Shown: positions 23,671 to 36,172, numbered from the stretch's first letter. The stretch: DNA of 64,000 bases from Atherix ibis (GCA_958298945.1 OY282609.1:34135212-34199211); one strand, 5' to 3'. Numbers and translations: made by a program. Notes: generated from the letters alone by a model not told the origin.

Positions 23671-24049
23671 TAATCTAAATGGGCTCCAAACGAAGGAATA
23701 TTTAAAACAAAGGCAAACTCCAGCTAAATTTAGGTACTGTTCATGAGGACTAATTTTTTTACGGAGCCATTATTAATGTCCTTTTACACGATCGATAAAT
23801 TCTGAACTAAAATTTATTTTGATTTTCTATTTTGATAGTTTGTACAAGTATATAAATAACGTGAATGGTTTATTTTCGAAAGATTATTTCATAAGTAAAA
23901 TGTTATAAAGCAAATAACTCAATAGCCTTTAGTCGCGATGTAATAACTCTGGATGCGCATTTAAATAGTGACACTTAGAGCTTGTGTATTGTAAAATTTT
24001 ATTTAAATCGCCTGTAGTATATCAATGGTTAGTTAAGTTCAAAAATGCA
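23671..24049. other. No gene recognised
   Basis: Short AT-rich spacer between the Helitron end and the old mariner remnant. Confidence 0.4.
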
Positions 24050-24610
24050 CCAGAATAAAGAGAACATTTGCTATATTTTAATAATACCACTTCGAAAAAA
24101 GCGACATCGCATCACAGAAAAAAAATTTTTGGCGTTAATGGTGAAGGTCAATATTAGAAAAATGAAAATTGGTTCTGGAAATTACGATATCAAAATGAGC
24201 CCCATTCTGGTCAGCTAAATGGTGAAAAAAGTGATGAAGTTCTCAAGAAAATTGAGTAAAACCGGCAGATTAGGAGTCATAACATAACTCATTAAACCAT
24301 TTTGAACCATTTGCGAAAGGCTGATTTAAAAAACAAACTCTATGTTAAGGGCGGAAAGCAAGATTAAAATCTGAGATACGCTGCTGAAGCGCAATAAAAT
24401 CTAGTCATTTTTTGAAGCGAATCATAACTGGCGATAGAAAATAGGTAAAACACGAGAATATCGTTCGAAAGAGATCATAGAAAAGTGAGATGAATAAGGT
24501 CTAGCCCAGACATAGTATCTCCAAACTCTTACATTAAAGAATACCAAGATAGGTCCGTACGCCAGATTTTCGTCTAAGAATACCAAAATAGGTCCGTACG
24601 TCATGTATAT
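24050..24610 (+). pseudogene. Old mariner transposase remnant with a 39-bp periodic duplication
   Basis: A plus frame reads QNEPHSGQLNGEKSDEVLKK, then SHNITH-TILNHLRKADLKNKL (the DNA-binding helix-turn-helix region of mariner) at about 24190-24345. FLKRIITGD, the block holding the first catalytic Asp, is near 24412-24440. After this the coding sequence dissolves. A 25-bp motif (24537-24561) recurs at 24576-24600 with one change. No terminal repeats were seen, so it is an old, truncated copy. Confidence 0.6.
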
Positions 24611-25246
24611 GAAATGTTCTGTCTAAATTATTGTAAGAAGCAGTGAGAAATCGTAATGCTTGCATACTTTTGCGTAGATTTCTTTATGTAAACATGACAT
24701 TCACTGACATCTAGTTTTCGTAAGAGAAATTTATTGAATTCCCAAAGCATAATTTATATTCATTTTAATTGACTTATTGCAAACAAAAATATAATTTAAA
24801 CACGACAGAAGGCACAATTCATTTTTTACCCAATCTTCTTGTATTAAAAGTAATTGTATCTTTGGTTTATTATTTATTTTGTAAATATCAATCAAATATC
24901 GAGCGTTTCAAATTTTTGTAGACTTTCGGAGAGTTTTAAAAGATGCCAATCTCCATGAAATGGTAGCATACCGAAATGCTTGCATACTTTTGTTTACATT
25001 TAGATATTTATCGCTAAGTGAAAGTTTAAGTGTCGTTTTATTAAATTTCAGATAGTTTATGAACAAGTCTATATAAATTAATACATTTGCTATTAAATAG
25101 AATAGTTCTATTCTTCACGATAGCAAATAGGTAGTTTTTATTTTAAGAATACAAAGTTTTTTTTCACAAAGTTTGTGTTTTCTTTGTCTTAATCGTGGGA
25201 CTACTTTCGTATTTACTTTTTAAAATTTGAGATTGGGAAAAATTTG
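24611..25246. other. No gene recognised
   Basis: AT-rich. A weak imperfect hairpin (atttgctat...atagcaaat) lies at about 25086-25129. Confidence 0.4.
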
Positions 25247-25323
25247 TAACATATTGAATGCAACATATTGTGTGCAACATATTGCGTACAACATATTGCG
25301 TACAACATATTGGTTGCAACATA
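25247..25323. repeat. 14-bp tandem repeat, five and a half units
   Basis: Units follow the pattern caacatattgNNTN, at 25247, 25261, 25275, 25289, 25303 and a partial at 25317. The two middle units (caacatattgcgta) are identical. It is a minisatellite with no coding role that I can see. Confidence 0.9.
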
Positions 25324-28300
25324 ATTCGGACAGAATTTTTATGTAGAGGCCTATCCAGTTCTTCTATAATCTAAGCTCAGACTACAAGTCTGTGGAGAAC
25401 TCAATTCCTTCAGAACTCCATTAATGGAAACAAGCAAACTGTCTTCAAATAAGGCTTGCGAAAACCATTTGATGCAGTTATTAAAGCAGAAAATTATAGC
25501 TCAACCCCAAAAAATGGCGAAATATTGTTGTTAAAAATGGAAAATATTTGATTTCAAAAAATTGATTTTAACACTTACATTTTTTTTGTAATATGCATTT
25601 AAGTGTTAAATGCTACCGAAATTATTATTGTTATTATTATAAATACATATGCCTAAAATATGAAATATGGTCCCAAATCTAAATAGTAATATTTTAAAAA
25701 TGATTCATATTGACAGAACAAAAAAAGGGGAAAAACCTTCGCAGAATTTATCGTTAAATCGTAACGATTTCATTATGACGACAGAGGGACAAGTCATGCT
25801 ATAATATTAATGATAATTCTGACATGTTCTCTGGCGATATGGTTTTATGATAAGCAGTACGATTTTTGTATTCGTTTTAGATTCTCGAACTCAGTTTATT
25901 CCATTTTGTTTGGTATTTTTCGTATTTTTCTGTTCCTAACCAATAGAAAAAAAAATAATCCCAAAAATCGAAATAAAAATAAAAATACAAACAAATGAAA
26001 TGGGAAAAATGCTGATGGTTTGATATGTCGACGAATAATATTGTGACTTGTTCAAAAGTAACTTTCACATAGTGGAATGTTATCGGTTTTATGCTTGTAC
26101 AATGAAGTCTAGCTGAATATAGCCAGAATAAGCCTGAGGGTATAAAAGATACTCACTCACAGAACAACTGAGACCGCCTTTGCTTTGGGGATATTAATCG
26201 TTTCCATCTGTTTTGCGGCTAAGAACTGACGGATTCAGGATTTTGTAAAAATGCTCTACGGTTTGGGGTAGCATCTGCTGGTGGGGGGGTGGGTTTCAAT
26301 TGTTGCTCAAAGTCATTTTTCAGAATTTTCCCATAATCGAATCGTTGAATCCTCTGTGATACCCAAAGCTTATGATGACGACAATAATAATAACCAAAAT
26401 GATATAGAATATAACATCAAAAACACCATAGATTAGGAAATAGAGATGGTAACGAATAGACATGATAACGGTAGGTAACAGATTTTTCCTATTACAGATA
26501 GAAATGCACCCATCCACCCTCTCTCGCCCTAAATAAACCCGCAAAATATAAATAGGATTAAAAGAAGAAAATTATTTACGCATATTGAGTAAAAATGATA
26601 TTAATCTGTTCATCTAGCGTTTGTATTTATTTAAAGCATGAATTTGTTATGATTATTACTTTGGTGGGTGATGGTGGTTGAATTACGAGTATACCTGGGA
26701 AATTTATTTAGAGAAATCAAAAATTCATTTTTTGATGCCATAAGGCTCATTTTCGGCTGAATGTAGCCGTGTCTATGTTGGAAAATATTTTGAAAAGCAT
26801 TTTTATCTACCACCGGTTTTTAAAGATCTTTGCGAAAAAGATGCCAAAAGATACACCCTGAATTTCAGTACATATTCGGGATAGAGCAGGTCTTAACGGA
26901 GGAGATTGAACCAGAAATCTTGTCCGTGGATAGAAAATGGAACAGGATGAGATGAATACGAAGGCGTATAGATTAGAAGGCAATGTTTAACTGTCTTGCA
27001 ATAAATAATTAATGTATTTAATAAATCCTTTTACCCATTTATCCATTTACAAAGCTTTAACGAACAGATGAGTTTCCATAATTTTGTTTTGGCATGCTTC
27101 TATAGATCTGTGGCTTAAGTCTCTATATCTATGTACTCGTACGTAGAGTGTTGGTAATGCTTACTGGTAGTACTAAGAAGTAACACTTGATGTGGTTCTA
27201 GTATTGGTGTGATAGACAAAGAACCGATTACTTCACCGCTTTGGCCTTACTACTATACCAATTGTAGGGTAGGAAAAATATTCTTTGTGAAAGGATACCA
27301 ACCTTCCTCTTCTAGATATATACATTACTTAGAAAAAAATATAAAATTGATTTGGAAAGATTGCAGCGAATCGGAAAGTGGAAATGGAAACTTCTGAGAA
27401 TACTTTCCTTCCTCTGCTCGTTGGAAAATAGTGAATATTTTCAGGATGTGGTTGGTTATAAATGAGTTATGAAAGCCATACAAATCTTTCGTATCAAAAA
27501 GAAAGCTACTTTACTCAGCTGAATAGTCTCATTCATTATATTTTATATTCCTCAACAAGCAATCGTACAACTCATAGTAATTCCCACTGATTCAATATGA
27601 AAATCGCAAACCAGTTGTGTCCTAAATTGTTGTTTCTAGGATGATATCCAAATTCAAAACTAGATTCAGATTCAGATCAACATAGATTTGGAAGTGGAAT
27701 AATTCCCCCTAGATCTCGTTATAAAATCCCATATATTATTGTGTTTGTAAAAACACTAGAAAATATTGTGGCAGATGAGGACTAGAAAGGAGAAGAGGCA
27801 GAAGAAGAAGACGATGAAGGCGAATCAAGAAGAAGATATTTTAGTCAATTTCTGTGCGACACTCTTTCTGTATAGAAAATGGTGTTCCCACCCAGTCCCA
27901 AAAGGCGTATCAACTGATTCGAAGTCTTTGAAGTAGAAGAGTTTTAATGAATTTCTTGTGATTTCAGTTATCTTACGTTATTTACTTGATCTTAAGAGAT
28001 TTTAATTTCAAGTAAAGCTTTCCGTATTGTTCGTTCATTGTAAAGCATGTTACTTATGCCTTTGTTGGCGCACTGATGAGACTTAGATTTTCTTATAACA
28101 TAGAATAGCTCCAATCCGCTTCCATTCCATTTTATCATTATTGCTGTATCTTGTTAGAATCATCATTCCTCTATACTCGTATTGACAAATACCATCACCG
28201 TTATCATAGCCATCATCGTTATTCCCGTCATCCTGCAATTTTTTTCTTTTGTCTTTATCATTTTCATTGTTTGGCATTATTGTCATCATCAGTCACCATT

Positions 28301-28695
28301 TATTATCAGAACACATTTCAAAAAGTGCCGTTCTTTATGTTATATTATATGTACTATCATCTCTTTTCAAATTGTCTGATAGAATTGAGTAAAAACAAAA
28401 CCGAAATCTCCGTAAATCATATAAATTTAGAAAGTATATTAATCTATTCCTTAAAGGACTAAAATAAGAAATTCTTATAACTAACAGAGATTATTGTAAT
28501 TATTTACTAAATAATTTAATTTAAATAAAAAGTTTCTATAGAATCAATAATAATTACATTATTTTAAAAATAGAATTTTTAATAATAAACTATTGTTTAA
28601 AATTGGTTTGTTTGATAAATTTTTCTTGTTTTCTTAAAAATATTATTTTTATTGATTTTTAAACAAGACGCTTTTGAAAATATGGAATTTTTCTA
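25324..28695. other. No gene recognised
   Basis: About 3.4 kb without transposon motifs or credible exons. Open frames at 25810-25998, 26320-26544, 27209-27397 and 28151-28462 are short and biased to hydrophobic or low-complexity residues. A GA-rich patch is at 27770-27840 and an ATC-rich patch at 28185-28305. It may be unique intronic or intergenic DNA. Confidence 0.45.
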
Positions 28696-29759
28696 CTAGG
28701 TGTATAAGCTTAAATCCGCTGTTTGGTCATAGATGGCGTGAGTAAGCGTATTAAGCTCCCATGGATACGCCATACTTTTTTTTATGAGTTTGACATCTGT
28801 CAACATTAATCAGTGCACATTGTCAGCAATTTCGTACAACAACATACATTTTTCCTTTGGTACTCATGTCTTGTTTTGTACCATATGCAGGAAGCTCTGC
28901 TTTTCTGCTTCAATTTGAAGAAATCGGCTGCCGAATCGCATTAAAAACGGCAATTTTGACTTATGGGATAGGAAGCGAGAAAATCAACATAGGAAGGTTG
29001 CAGGCTCTTTTGGACGAAGACGATACCCAATCGCAAAAAATGCTCGCGGAGCAATTGGGTGCTAGTCAACTAGCCATTTTCATGCGTCTGCGTGCCATGG
29101 GGAAGATTGAAAAGATCGGAAAATGGATGCCGCATGAATTGAACGATACGCAGATGGAGGGACGCCAGAACACATGCGAAATCTTGCTCGCCAGACAAAA
29201 AAGAAAGTCGTTCCTGCATCGAATTGTGACAGACTATGAAAAGTGGATATATTTCGAGAATCCTAAATGCAAGAAATCGTGGTTTGATCCCGGCCAACCA
29301 TCAACATCCTCCCCAAGACCAAATCGCTTCGGACGGAAGACGATACTGTGCGTTTGATGGGATCAGCAGGGTATCGTCTACTATGAGATGTTGAAACCTG
29401 GTGAAACTGTCAATGCCCACCGCTACCACCAACAACTGATCAAATTACACTGTGCTCTGCGTGAAAACAGGACGGATTATCAACAAAGACATGACAAGCT
29501 AACTTTTCTCCACAACAACGCACCATCGCACACGTCAAAAATGGACCAAAACTACTTGGAGACACACAACTGGGAGGTGCTACCCCACCCTACTTATTTA
29601 TCACACCTGGACCCTTCCAACTATCATCTGTTTTCGTCGAGGGGTCTCGCGCTCGCTGAGCAGCACTTCGATTCTTACGATGAAACAGCGGATTTAAGCT
29701 TATGAATAAATATATATAAACAAATATGTTAAACAGCGGATTGAAACTTATATACCTGG
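28696..29759 (+). mobile_element. Mos1-like (mauritiana-type) mariner, deletion derivative
   Basis: The termini CTAGGTGTATAAGC (5') and the reverse complement of tatacctgg (3') match those of the copy at 42037-43319, with TA on both sides (28694-28695, 29760-29761). At 1064 bp it is about 220 bp shorter than its sister. A ~22-bp stretch of the 3' terminal repeat (aaacagcggatttaagctta) also occurs inside the element near 29684, just before the real end. This marks a deletion breakpoint that removed the transposase C-terminus. Confidence 0.85.
28857..29705 (+). pseudogene. Mos1-like mariner transposase, deleted and frameshifted
   Basis: Bases 28857-29357 cover a shortened N-terminus, the HTH region (AEQLGASQLAIFMRLRAMGK), the linker WMPHELNDTQMEGRQNTCEI and FLHRIVTDYEKW. 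The last is where GDEKW with the first catalytic Asp is expected; here Asp is kept but Gly and Glu are changed. Bases 29388-29705 give KPGETVNAHRYHQQL, then FLHNNAPSHTSK, where the second catalytic Asp has become Asn, and SNYHLFSS, where the third has become Asn. The C-terminal ~50 residues are deleted. It is inactive by several independent lesions. Confidence 0.85.
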
Positions 29760-30099
29760 TATTCTTTGGAATTTGTTTTGTACGAAGATGTAGGTTGAGT
29801 TCTGTAGCTCGTCCAACTCTGTTAGTGCTCTAAATGCAGTTAATGCCATCGTTTAGTTTTCTTTCTGTAAATTACAAGCCATTTTTAAAGAATACCCATA
29901 CCGATGCACTGATGCAGTGTTTTTTTCTTCTCCCCTAATACTGACTGAATTTACCTATAAGTAATAGCTAGTTATCGCGCAATACGAGCATTTATTAGAA
30001 ATATTCTTATACAAGAACAATATTCACAAGTTTCGTCCTTAAATGAGTTTCTTTTTCAATTGAATTTATTTTTCTTGCCCCACTTTTTCGAAAAACCCT

Positions 30100-30780
30100 A
30101 CTCTCATTGAAGTGGCTGGTTTAGTTGAAATACCTTTATCCTAATTTTTCCCACTCCCACCAGCATGTGCTTTCCTGGTGGGAACCGAAGCAGGAATTAA
30201 ATCTTTGCTCTTTTTGGAGCCCTCCTTATTTCCGACTGCTTGTCCCTGAGTAACTTTTCTACTATGTGAAGGACCTGGAACTCATTAGTCCTTTGTCTCT
30301 TTAAGGTTACTACCAACGATGAGCACTTTTATTCTGCTCCTTAATTATTACCTGGCAGAGGTACCGAGCCTCCTCTATTTTATAGCCTTTACTCAGAAGC
30401 CAATTAAACCTTTTTTGCGGCATCGTTTATATTAATATGATCCGATAGACGGTGACATACTGGGGCACTTGCTAGCCTCGTTTCTGTTTTATCATCCATT
30501 GCTGAAGGATTTGAAACTGCCTCGAAGAGAGCGGAGCTAATGGTGACATTATATATGCTACTGTCTGCATCAACAGAGTCGGTATAAATTGTACCAGCTT
30601 TAGAGCCTCTATATTCTTGGATATTATGTGTAGATCCAGCTCATTCGGAAGTGTATTAAAACTTCAATTTTGTGACGAGCAGAGTTACTTTTTGGAACAG
30701 ATCAGACCCAGATTCTGCAAGCAAAGTTGGCTCAGCTATCAGAGGTACAATAACATCAGAATTTACTGCCGAATATAATC
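30100..30780 (-). other. Possible non-LTR ORF1 remnant (weak)
   Basis: On the minus strand, stop-interrupted readings such as KEGSKKSKDLIPASVPTRK (near 30155-30215) and ISSALFEAVSNPSAMDDK (near 30490-30545) look like protein-coding relics. They have the Lys/Ser/Pro-rich texture of non-LTR ORF1 proteins and lie on the same strand as the RNase H-like remnant that starts at 31043. Neither block matches a family I can name. Confidence 0.25.
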
Positions 30781-31024
30781 ATTAACTGCTAAACTTTATA
30801 CACACTGACCTCGTCAGAGCATATACGTGAAGGCTCAAAAGCCCCATTATTCCTATTTTGCAATTTTAGAGTGTTGTCACGCTTAAAAGTTAATTTGCTT
30901 TTTTTTGTTTAAGTTTATCTCACGAGTAAATTCACCTATACCAGAGTTCAGAAAGGCATTAAACCGGTGGTCGCCAAGTATCTGGAATAGATATACAAAC
31001 GGTTGAGCCCCCCCTTTAGTAAGA

Positions 31025-31560
31025 ATTGTTTGTTTGTTTGTTTGTAGTTAGTACCCAATGAATATAGATCAGGTGTCACTACTGCAGCACTACGAGCTTG
31101 AAGCCCATATGGCGACACGAGAGATTGTCAGTTAGTAATATGTCATATATGGACATAAGAGCAAAACTTGGAAGATTATAAAGCAGGACTTGGGAATATA
31201 GCTGAAGGGTCAAGTAGTACTAACATAGGAGGAATCTTACCACAGGAAAAATCAGTGGTAAGGTGGCAGTCCCTGAGGATATGTAAAATTGTAAGGGGAA
31301 CTCTACAGTTTTGGCTGAAAGGGGATTGAAGGTTGTTAAATAGAAAGCCGTATGTTAGCGCAGTATGACCAATTCTTGTCCTGAGTTGTTTTCTTACCCA
31401 GATATTGGTCGAGAAAGGTATTGCTGAGAAGCTAGGTTACAGGTCTAGGCTTCCTTCCATTTCTCCGTTTGGCACATGGTTAGCAGCTGAGGCATCGTTA
31501 GAGTAAAGATTTTGCCAAAAGGTCTGCCTTATCATTCCCTAAAATACCCACATGCTCAGT
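31025..31560 (-). mobile_element. Non-LTR retrotransposon 3' remnant with RNase H tail
   Basis: Near 31500-31560 the minus strand reads HVGILGNDKADLLAK, the conserved C-terminal block of the RNase H domain in I/R1/LOA-type non-LTR ORF2 (GNExADxLAK). The body continues to about 31043 and ends in a (CAAA)n-type tail, seen as (TTTG)4-5 on the plus strand at 31025-31042, typical of such elements. Upstream parts are unreadable. Confidence 0.5.
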
Positions 31561-32159
31561 CAGAATTGTGTTTAGGTTCTTTTATTTGGATCTGGTCATT
31601 GGAAGATAAAAATCAAAATTGAATATGTTCTCCACTGGCGCTTGGTTCTTACCAACAACATCAAATCGATTATGATCATTTATACTCTAAAAGATTTTGA
31701 TATTCGCGAGAAAGAGTGATAATCGACAATTCTCTCTCAGAACACGGCTACTTGTTATTTGCTAATCGGAGTATCTAATACCATAAAGTGGATCAGGTTT
31801 GTGGTTAGGTTTCATTTAAGTTTTGGTTGTTGAGAGATTAGGAGCGGGGAATATATAGAATTACAGCTATCTACTCGTATTATCAGTGATAACAGTTTAC
31901 CAAAAAGTGTTTACATAAAACAAACAAGTTAAAATGTGTTTTTGTTTGATAAAATTGAAGATATTTTAAGAAATAATTATATTATTGTAATTTATCTTAA
32001 ATTAATTAGTAAATAACCAAAAAGTGTTGATTATTTTTAAAATAATAAAATTACAGTGAAGTTTACGATCATGAGGAATAAATTTTGTTTTTGTAGCGGT
32101 TGTTTTATTTCTGAAAGTAACGGGAAAACAATGGTAAATTATTGATTGAATATAACGTA
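31561..32159. other. No gene recognised
   Basis: This may include older parts of the preceding non-LTR element, followed by AT-rich DNA. No motif was identified. Confidence 0.4.
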
Positions 32160-33030
32160 CGAGGTCTGTTCAAAAAGTATAGCGAATTTTGTGTTTTTTT
32201 CAAAAATTATTTATTTGTTCATGAATATCTATTTTTTCCCTTCAAAGTAATCCCTACCAGATATTATACACTTGTGCCAACGTATTTTACAATCCTCGAA
32301 GCACTTCAAAAAATCATTTTTTGTGATCTGGTTCAGCTCCTCCTTCGAAGCCGTCTTTATCTCCTCAATCGTAGCGTAACGGCGTCCTTCCATGGGGCTC
32401 TTCAGTTTCGGAAATAAGAAAAAGTCACAGGGGGCCAGATCTAAGTGTGTTGTTTTTGGCCAAAAATGGCAAAACCCAATTTTTGGTCTTTCACAAATCC
32501 GGGCGTTTCTGGCGGATTTCTTCGTGCAACTTCCGCATAACTTACAGGTAATATTCCTTATTGATCGTTCTACCCTGTGGCAAGAACTTATGATGCACCA
32601 CACCCCCTCAAACGAAGAAAACTGTAAGCAAAACCTTCACATTCAACAGAACTTGGCGCTTTTTTCGGTCTTGGCTCGTGCGGCAGATTCCATTGGGATG
32701 ATTGAGCTTGGGTTTCCACGTCATAACCATAGACTCATGATTCGTTACCAGTTATGACCCTCTAGAGCAAATTTGGGTCATTCATCGCGAACAGAGTCCA
32801 ACAGCTCCTTAGCAATGTTAATACGATGATGTTTTGAGTCGAAATTGAGCAAAAATCGAAGACGAGCCAAAACACGTGCAAGCAAAGCAGCAGTCAAAAA
32901 TTAATTGAACATTCAAAATAGCCGAACTTATGCCACAAAAAACTCGAAAATAACGTCGCAAAAAATCGAAAATCGAATACACGTAACCCTCGGAAATTCA
33001 AAATTCGCGATACTTTTTGAACAGACCTCG
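32160..33030 (-). mobile_element. Mariner element with CGAGGTCTGTTC termini, internally deleted
   Basis: Both ends carry CGAGGTCTGTTCAAAAAGTA in inverted orientation (32160 and 33030). TA lies on the left (32158-32159) and CA, probably decayed TA, on the right. Its 3' end (lower coordinate) is the authentic one shared with 53841-54782, and its 5' end has the long leader shared with the foldback copies. At 871 bp, the middle of the transposase is missing. Confidence 0.85.
32226..32760 (-). pseudogene. Mariner transposase C-terminal part
   Basis: Minus-strand bases 32229-32445 read DLAPCDFFLFPKLKSPMEGR (third catalytic Asp) and KEELNQITKNDFLKCFEDC, then WHKCIISGRDYFEGKK at the natural C-terminus. 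Farther up (about 32560-32760) are remnants of the ETKAQSSQW and VVHHEFLP-like blocks out of frame. The segment with the second catalytic Asp (HHDNAPAH in the relative at 53841) is deleted. The protein is dead. Confidence 0.75.
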
Positions 33031-33267
33031 CATATTATGTATTAATTAATTTTTGCAAATTTTTATTGAATTTTATTGATTATTTTCTCACTGTTTCATG
33101 TTAATTGTAATTATTATTATTATTTTTTCATTGAGCATATTGCGATGTTTTCGATCAATTATTTCCAGGAATTCCCAATTTTTATATTATTACAGTGGCA
33201 TTTATAATAAAAAAAAAAATTTATTCAAAAAAAAAACGCTTTTAAATTAAGAATAAAAGAAATTTGT

Positions 33268-33280
33268 ATTTTATTTTATT

Positions 33281-33331
<51 letters not shown>

Positions 33332-33390
33332 TTTGTTCATTTATTTATTTAAATATTTATTTATTTATTAAATAAATATTTAAATAAATT
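33268..33390. repeat. (TTTA)n microsatellite ending in a 21-bp palindrome
   Basis: About 90 bp of TTTA/TTTTA repeats run from 33268. At the far end, 33343-33363 and 33369-33389 are exact reverse complements with a 5-nt loop. Confidence 0.85.
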
Positions 33391-34644
33391 AATAAATAAT
33401 CAGAAACAGAATAGTTCAGAAACTGTTTACACAATAAAATAAATTTTTACAGTCATATATTAACATAATTCGATAAACAATAAAAAAATAATGCCAACAA
33501 TTCATACAATAGCAAATTTATCTTGAACATAATTATCAATATTCTTTTTAAAAATTTAACGAAATTGGGTTCACATTTTAAATTTTTTTAAGTATTTCAT
33601 TAAATTGTTTAAGTCTATTATGCATTAACATATTCTTAGAATTTAAATAAAGTTTACATAATTTATTTAAAAAAAATAAGTATTCCGTTAATAAATGATA
33701 TTTAATTTTAAATTATTGCCCTCTGTTTAATACAGAAAGATTGTTGCATTAACAATCTGGATGAATCTCTGTTTACTTTTAAAATTATTTACATCGATTT
33801 ATTTTATAATTTTTGCAATCTGTTCCACAATTTCTTAATTGCACATAAAAATAATTGATGAGCAATACTCAAAATTTACTTTTATTATCGCATTGTATAT
33901 CTTAATTGCGCCCATATATGAAATATTTTTTCTAATCTTAGCCAAAACATCAACGTTTTTGATAATTTTTTTTTTACAAATATAATCTATTTGTAGTTTG
34001 AAATTTAGTCAATCACCTATAATGTAACCTACATATTTGATTTCATCCACAATTTCTAATTTAATATTATTCAAATATAATACCTATCTTATGCAATTTG
34101 CTAGTATTATTTTATTTAATAATATATAAATTTATATCAAATGGGTTTTTAAAATTGGAAATTTCATACTTTTGTTTTCTAGACAATTTCTAGACTCATT
34201 TAAAAACTCCACTATTAACTGATTCTAGTTATAATTTGACGCAATCAAGTTGATACAATCTAATTAAAAACGAATTATTAATTAAGAAATTGTCGCATAT
34301 TTCATTTTTCGAAAAATCTACGCATAAATTTCAGATTCTAAAATTATATTTAAACATTTTTTTCTTAATTTTGTTAATTGAATAAATTATTAAATAGATA
34401 TTCATGTAAGATAGTTTTTACTGGTTTGTGAGAAGTAAATTTTTGTTAGTAAGTAATAATTGGGTTGTTCTATTTAAAATTATTTATAAAGTAAGTTCTT
34501 AGGACATCCTTGATAAATCAGATTTCATAGTAAACATTACTTCAATCTGAAGAGATTCTGAATTTGATTGACAAAAAAATAGATTTTGTGAAGAAATTAA
34601 AAAAAATATATTTAAATAAAAATCATCATGAAATGTCAATAATA
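33391..34644. other. No gene recognised
   Basis: Very AT-rich, with no open frames worth reporting. Confidence 0.45.
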
Positions 34645-35665
34645 TTAGGTTGTTAAGAAAGTAATTTCGTTTTTTCCAACAGAGAAGTTAATTGTATTTT
34701 TTCATAACCAACTTCACACTTACGCCGCATAATCGTGTATATTTTGACAGCTGACATAGCAAGGCTTATTTTATTGATTCTGCGTAGTAGTTTTTGGTTG
34801 ATACCCTTTTAAATTTTGAAAGTGAAAAACAGAATTTTTGGCATATTTTACTTGTTTACTATAGAAAAGATAAAAATGCTGTTCAAGCAAGAAAAAAATT
34901 ATTTGATGTGTATGGAGAAGATGTGTTAAGTGAGCGCTAGTGCCAAAACGGGTAATTTTGATCTCGACGATGCGCCACGTTCTGGAAGGCCAGTTGAAGC
35001 TGATGAAGACACAATAAAGGTATTAAGTGATGCAAACCGGCGAATAACAACTCGTGAGATCGCTAAGAGATTAAATATATCAAATTCGACCGTTCACGAT
35101 CATTTAAAACGGCTAGGTTTAATCTCAAAGCCAGACATATGGGTTCCTCATCTTCTTACGGAAAACAATTTGTGACGTCGCATTGACGTTTGTCAAACGA
35201 CAACAAAATTATCCATTTTTGAAGCGTATTATATTATTACTGGGGCTGAGAAATGGATTGTCTTTAACAATGTTAAGTGCAAAAGATCCTATGGTAGAAA
35301 ATATGAACCGGCTCAAAACACTTCGAAAGCCAATATTCATCAAAAAAAAAGGTTATGCTATCTGTTTGGTGGAATTTCAAAGGAATCGTTTATTTTGAGC
35401 TTCTACCGACCAACACAACGATCAATTCTGAAGTGTACTGTCATCAGTTGGACAAATTGAATGATTCACTTAAAGAAAAAAGGCCAGAATTGGTCAATAG
35501 GGAAGGTATAGTGTTCCAACAGGATAATGCAAAACCACATGCAAGTTGGACCGTGAAATCATGCTACTGCCATAAAGATTATAATTGAATAAAATATTAA
35601 TTTACTATAAGAATATCGTCTTTCATTTTTATAAAAAAAACAAATTATTTTCCGAACAAACCAGA
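34645..35665 (+). mobile_element. Mariner element (TTAGGTTGTTAAGAAAGT family), copy 1
   Basis: The 5' terminus TTAGGTTGTTAAGAAAGT follows TA (34643-34644). The 3' end (aaattattttccgaacaaac, 35642-35661) is its degenerate inverse. A leader with ttttgacagctgacat lies near 34743. Sister copies are at 45768-46915 and 56013-57705. At about 1.0 kb, the C-terminal part of the transposase is deleted. Confidence 0.75.
34800..35588 (+). pseudogene. Mariner transposase, frameshifted and 3'-deleted
   Basis: The start region corresponds to MEKQNF-like sequence near 34825. Bases 34930-35175 give GNFDLDDAPRSGRPVEADED and the helix-turn-helix REIAKRLNISNSTVHDHLKR, then LISKPDIWVPHLLTE. Bases 35183-35398 and 35355-35588 continue as EKWIVFNNV (first Asp changed: GAEKW for GDEKW), WNFKGIVYFELLP and FQQDNAKPHAS, with the second catalytic Asp present. 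The sequence then stops; the block with the third Asp is gone. Confidence 0.75.
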
Positions 35666-36046
35666 ATTTTTGAGATTTTTACATAATTTAATCATAGCGA
35701 AATTATAGTGTTAAGGAAAATATTATAAATAAATAATAAAAGCTTTTGAGAAATATATAAAAATGGAAGAATATTTTCTAACAACAAAATTAGAAGAGTT
35801 ATTTTAAGGGTATTTCTATAATAACTTTATAAATATCTGTTATTGGTTGATTTTATAATTGCAATAACTGTTATTAAAAAAAATCTTGTTAAAAATTGTT
35901 AAATTATTAATTTGTATATAAAATCAAATTTTAGTTACCGTCTTTAAAATTCCATTATTTTTATATTGTATGTTTGTCAAGATTTTAACCGAGTTTTGTG
36001 CTCAGTGTTATTCTGAAAATTCAAGAAAATCTTTTATATTAGCTAG
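35666..36046. other. No gene recognised
   Basis: AT-rich spacer. Confidence 0.4.
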
Positions 36047-36172
36047 GATTTATTTACTAAAAAATTGCAGTTTGTAAGGACTAATTTAAGTACTATCCTA
36101 CAATTTTATAAAAGAGTATAGTAGTATTTAAATTAGTACTTATAAACTGCTATTTTTTTAGTAAATAAATCC
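36047..36172. repeat. Imperfect 51-bp inverted repeat, ~23-nt loop
   Basis: Bases 36047-36097 pair with 36121-36172 at roughly 90 percent, starting ggatttatttactaaaaaa. The length and imperfection suggest either a tiny MITE or a hairpin-RNA-like structure; neither flanking TA nor family members were identified. Confidence 0.7.

Noticed and set aside
28151..28462. Overlapping His/Ser/Ile/Phe-rich open frames
   Set aside because: They come from an ATC-rich simple-sequence patch, which is open in several frames by composition.
32392..32757. 121-codon open frame on the plus strand (MGLFSFGNKKKSQGAR...)
   Set aside because: It is the antisense of a minus-strand mariner transposase. Similar antisense frames recur in the relatives at 54171-54549 and 62088-62538.
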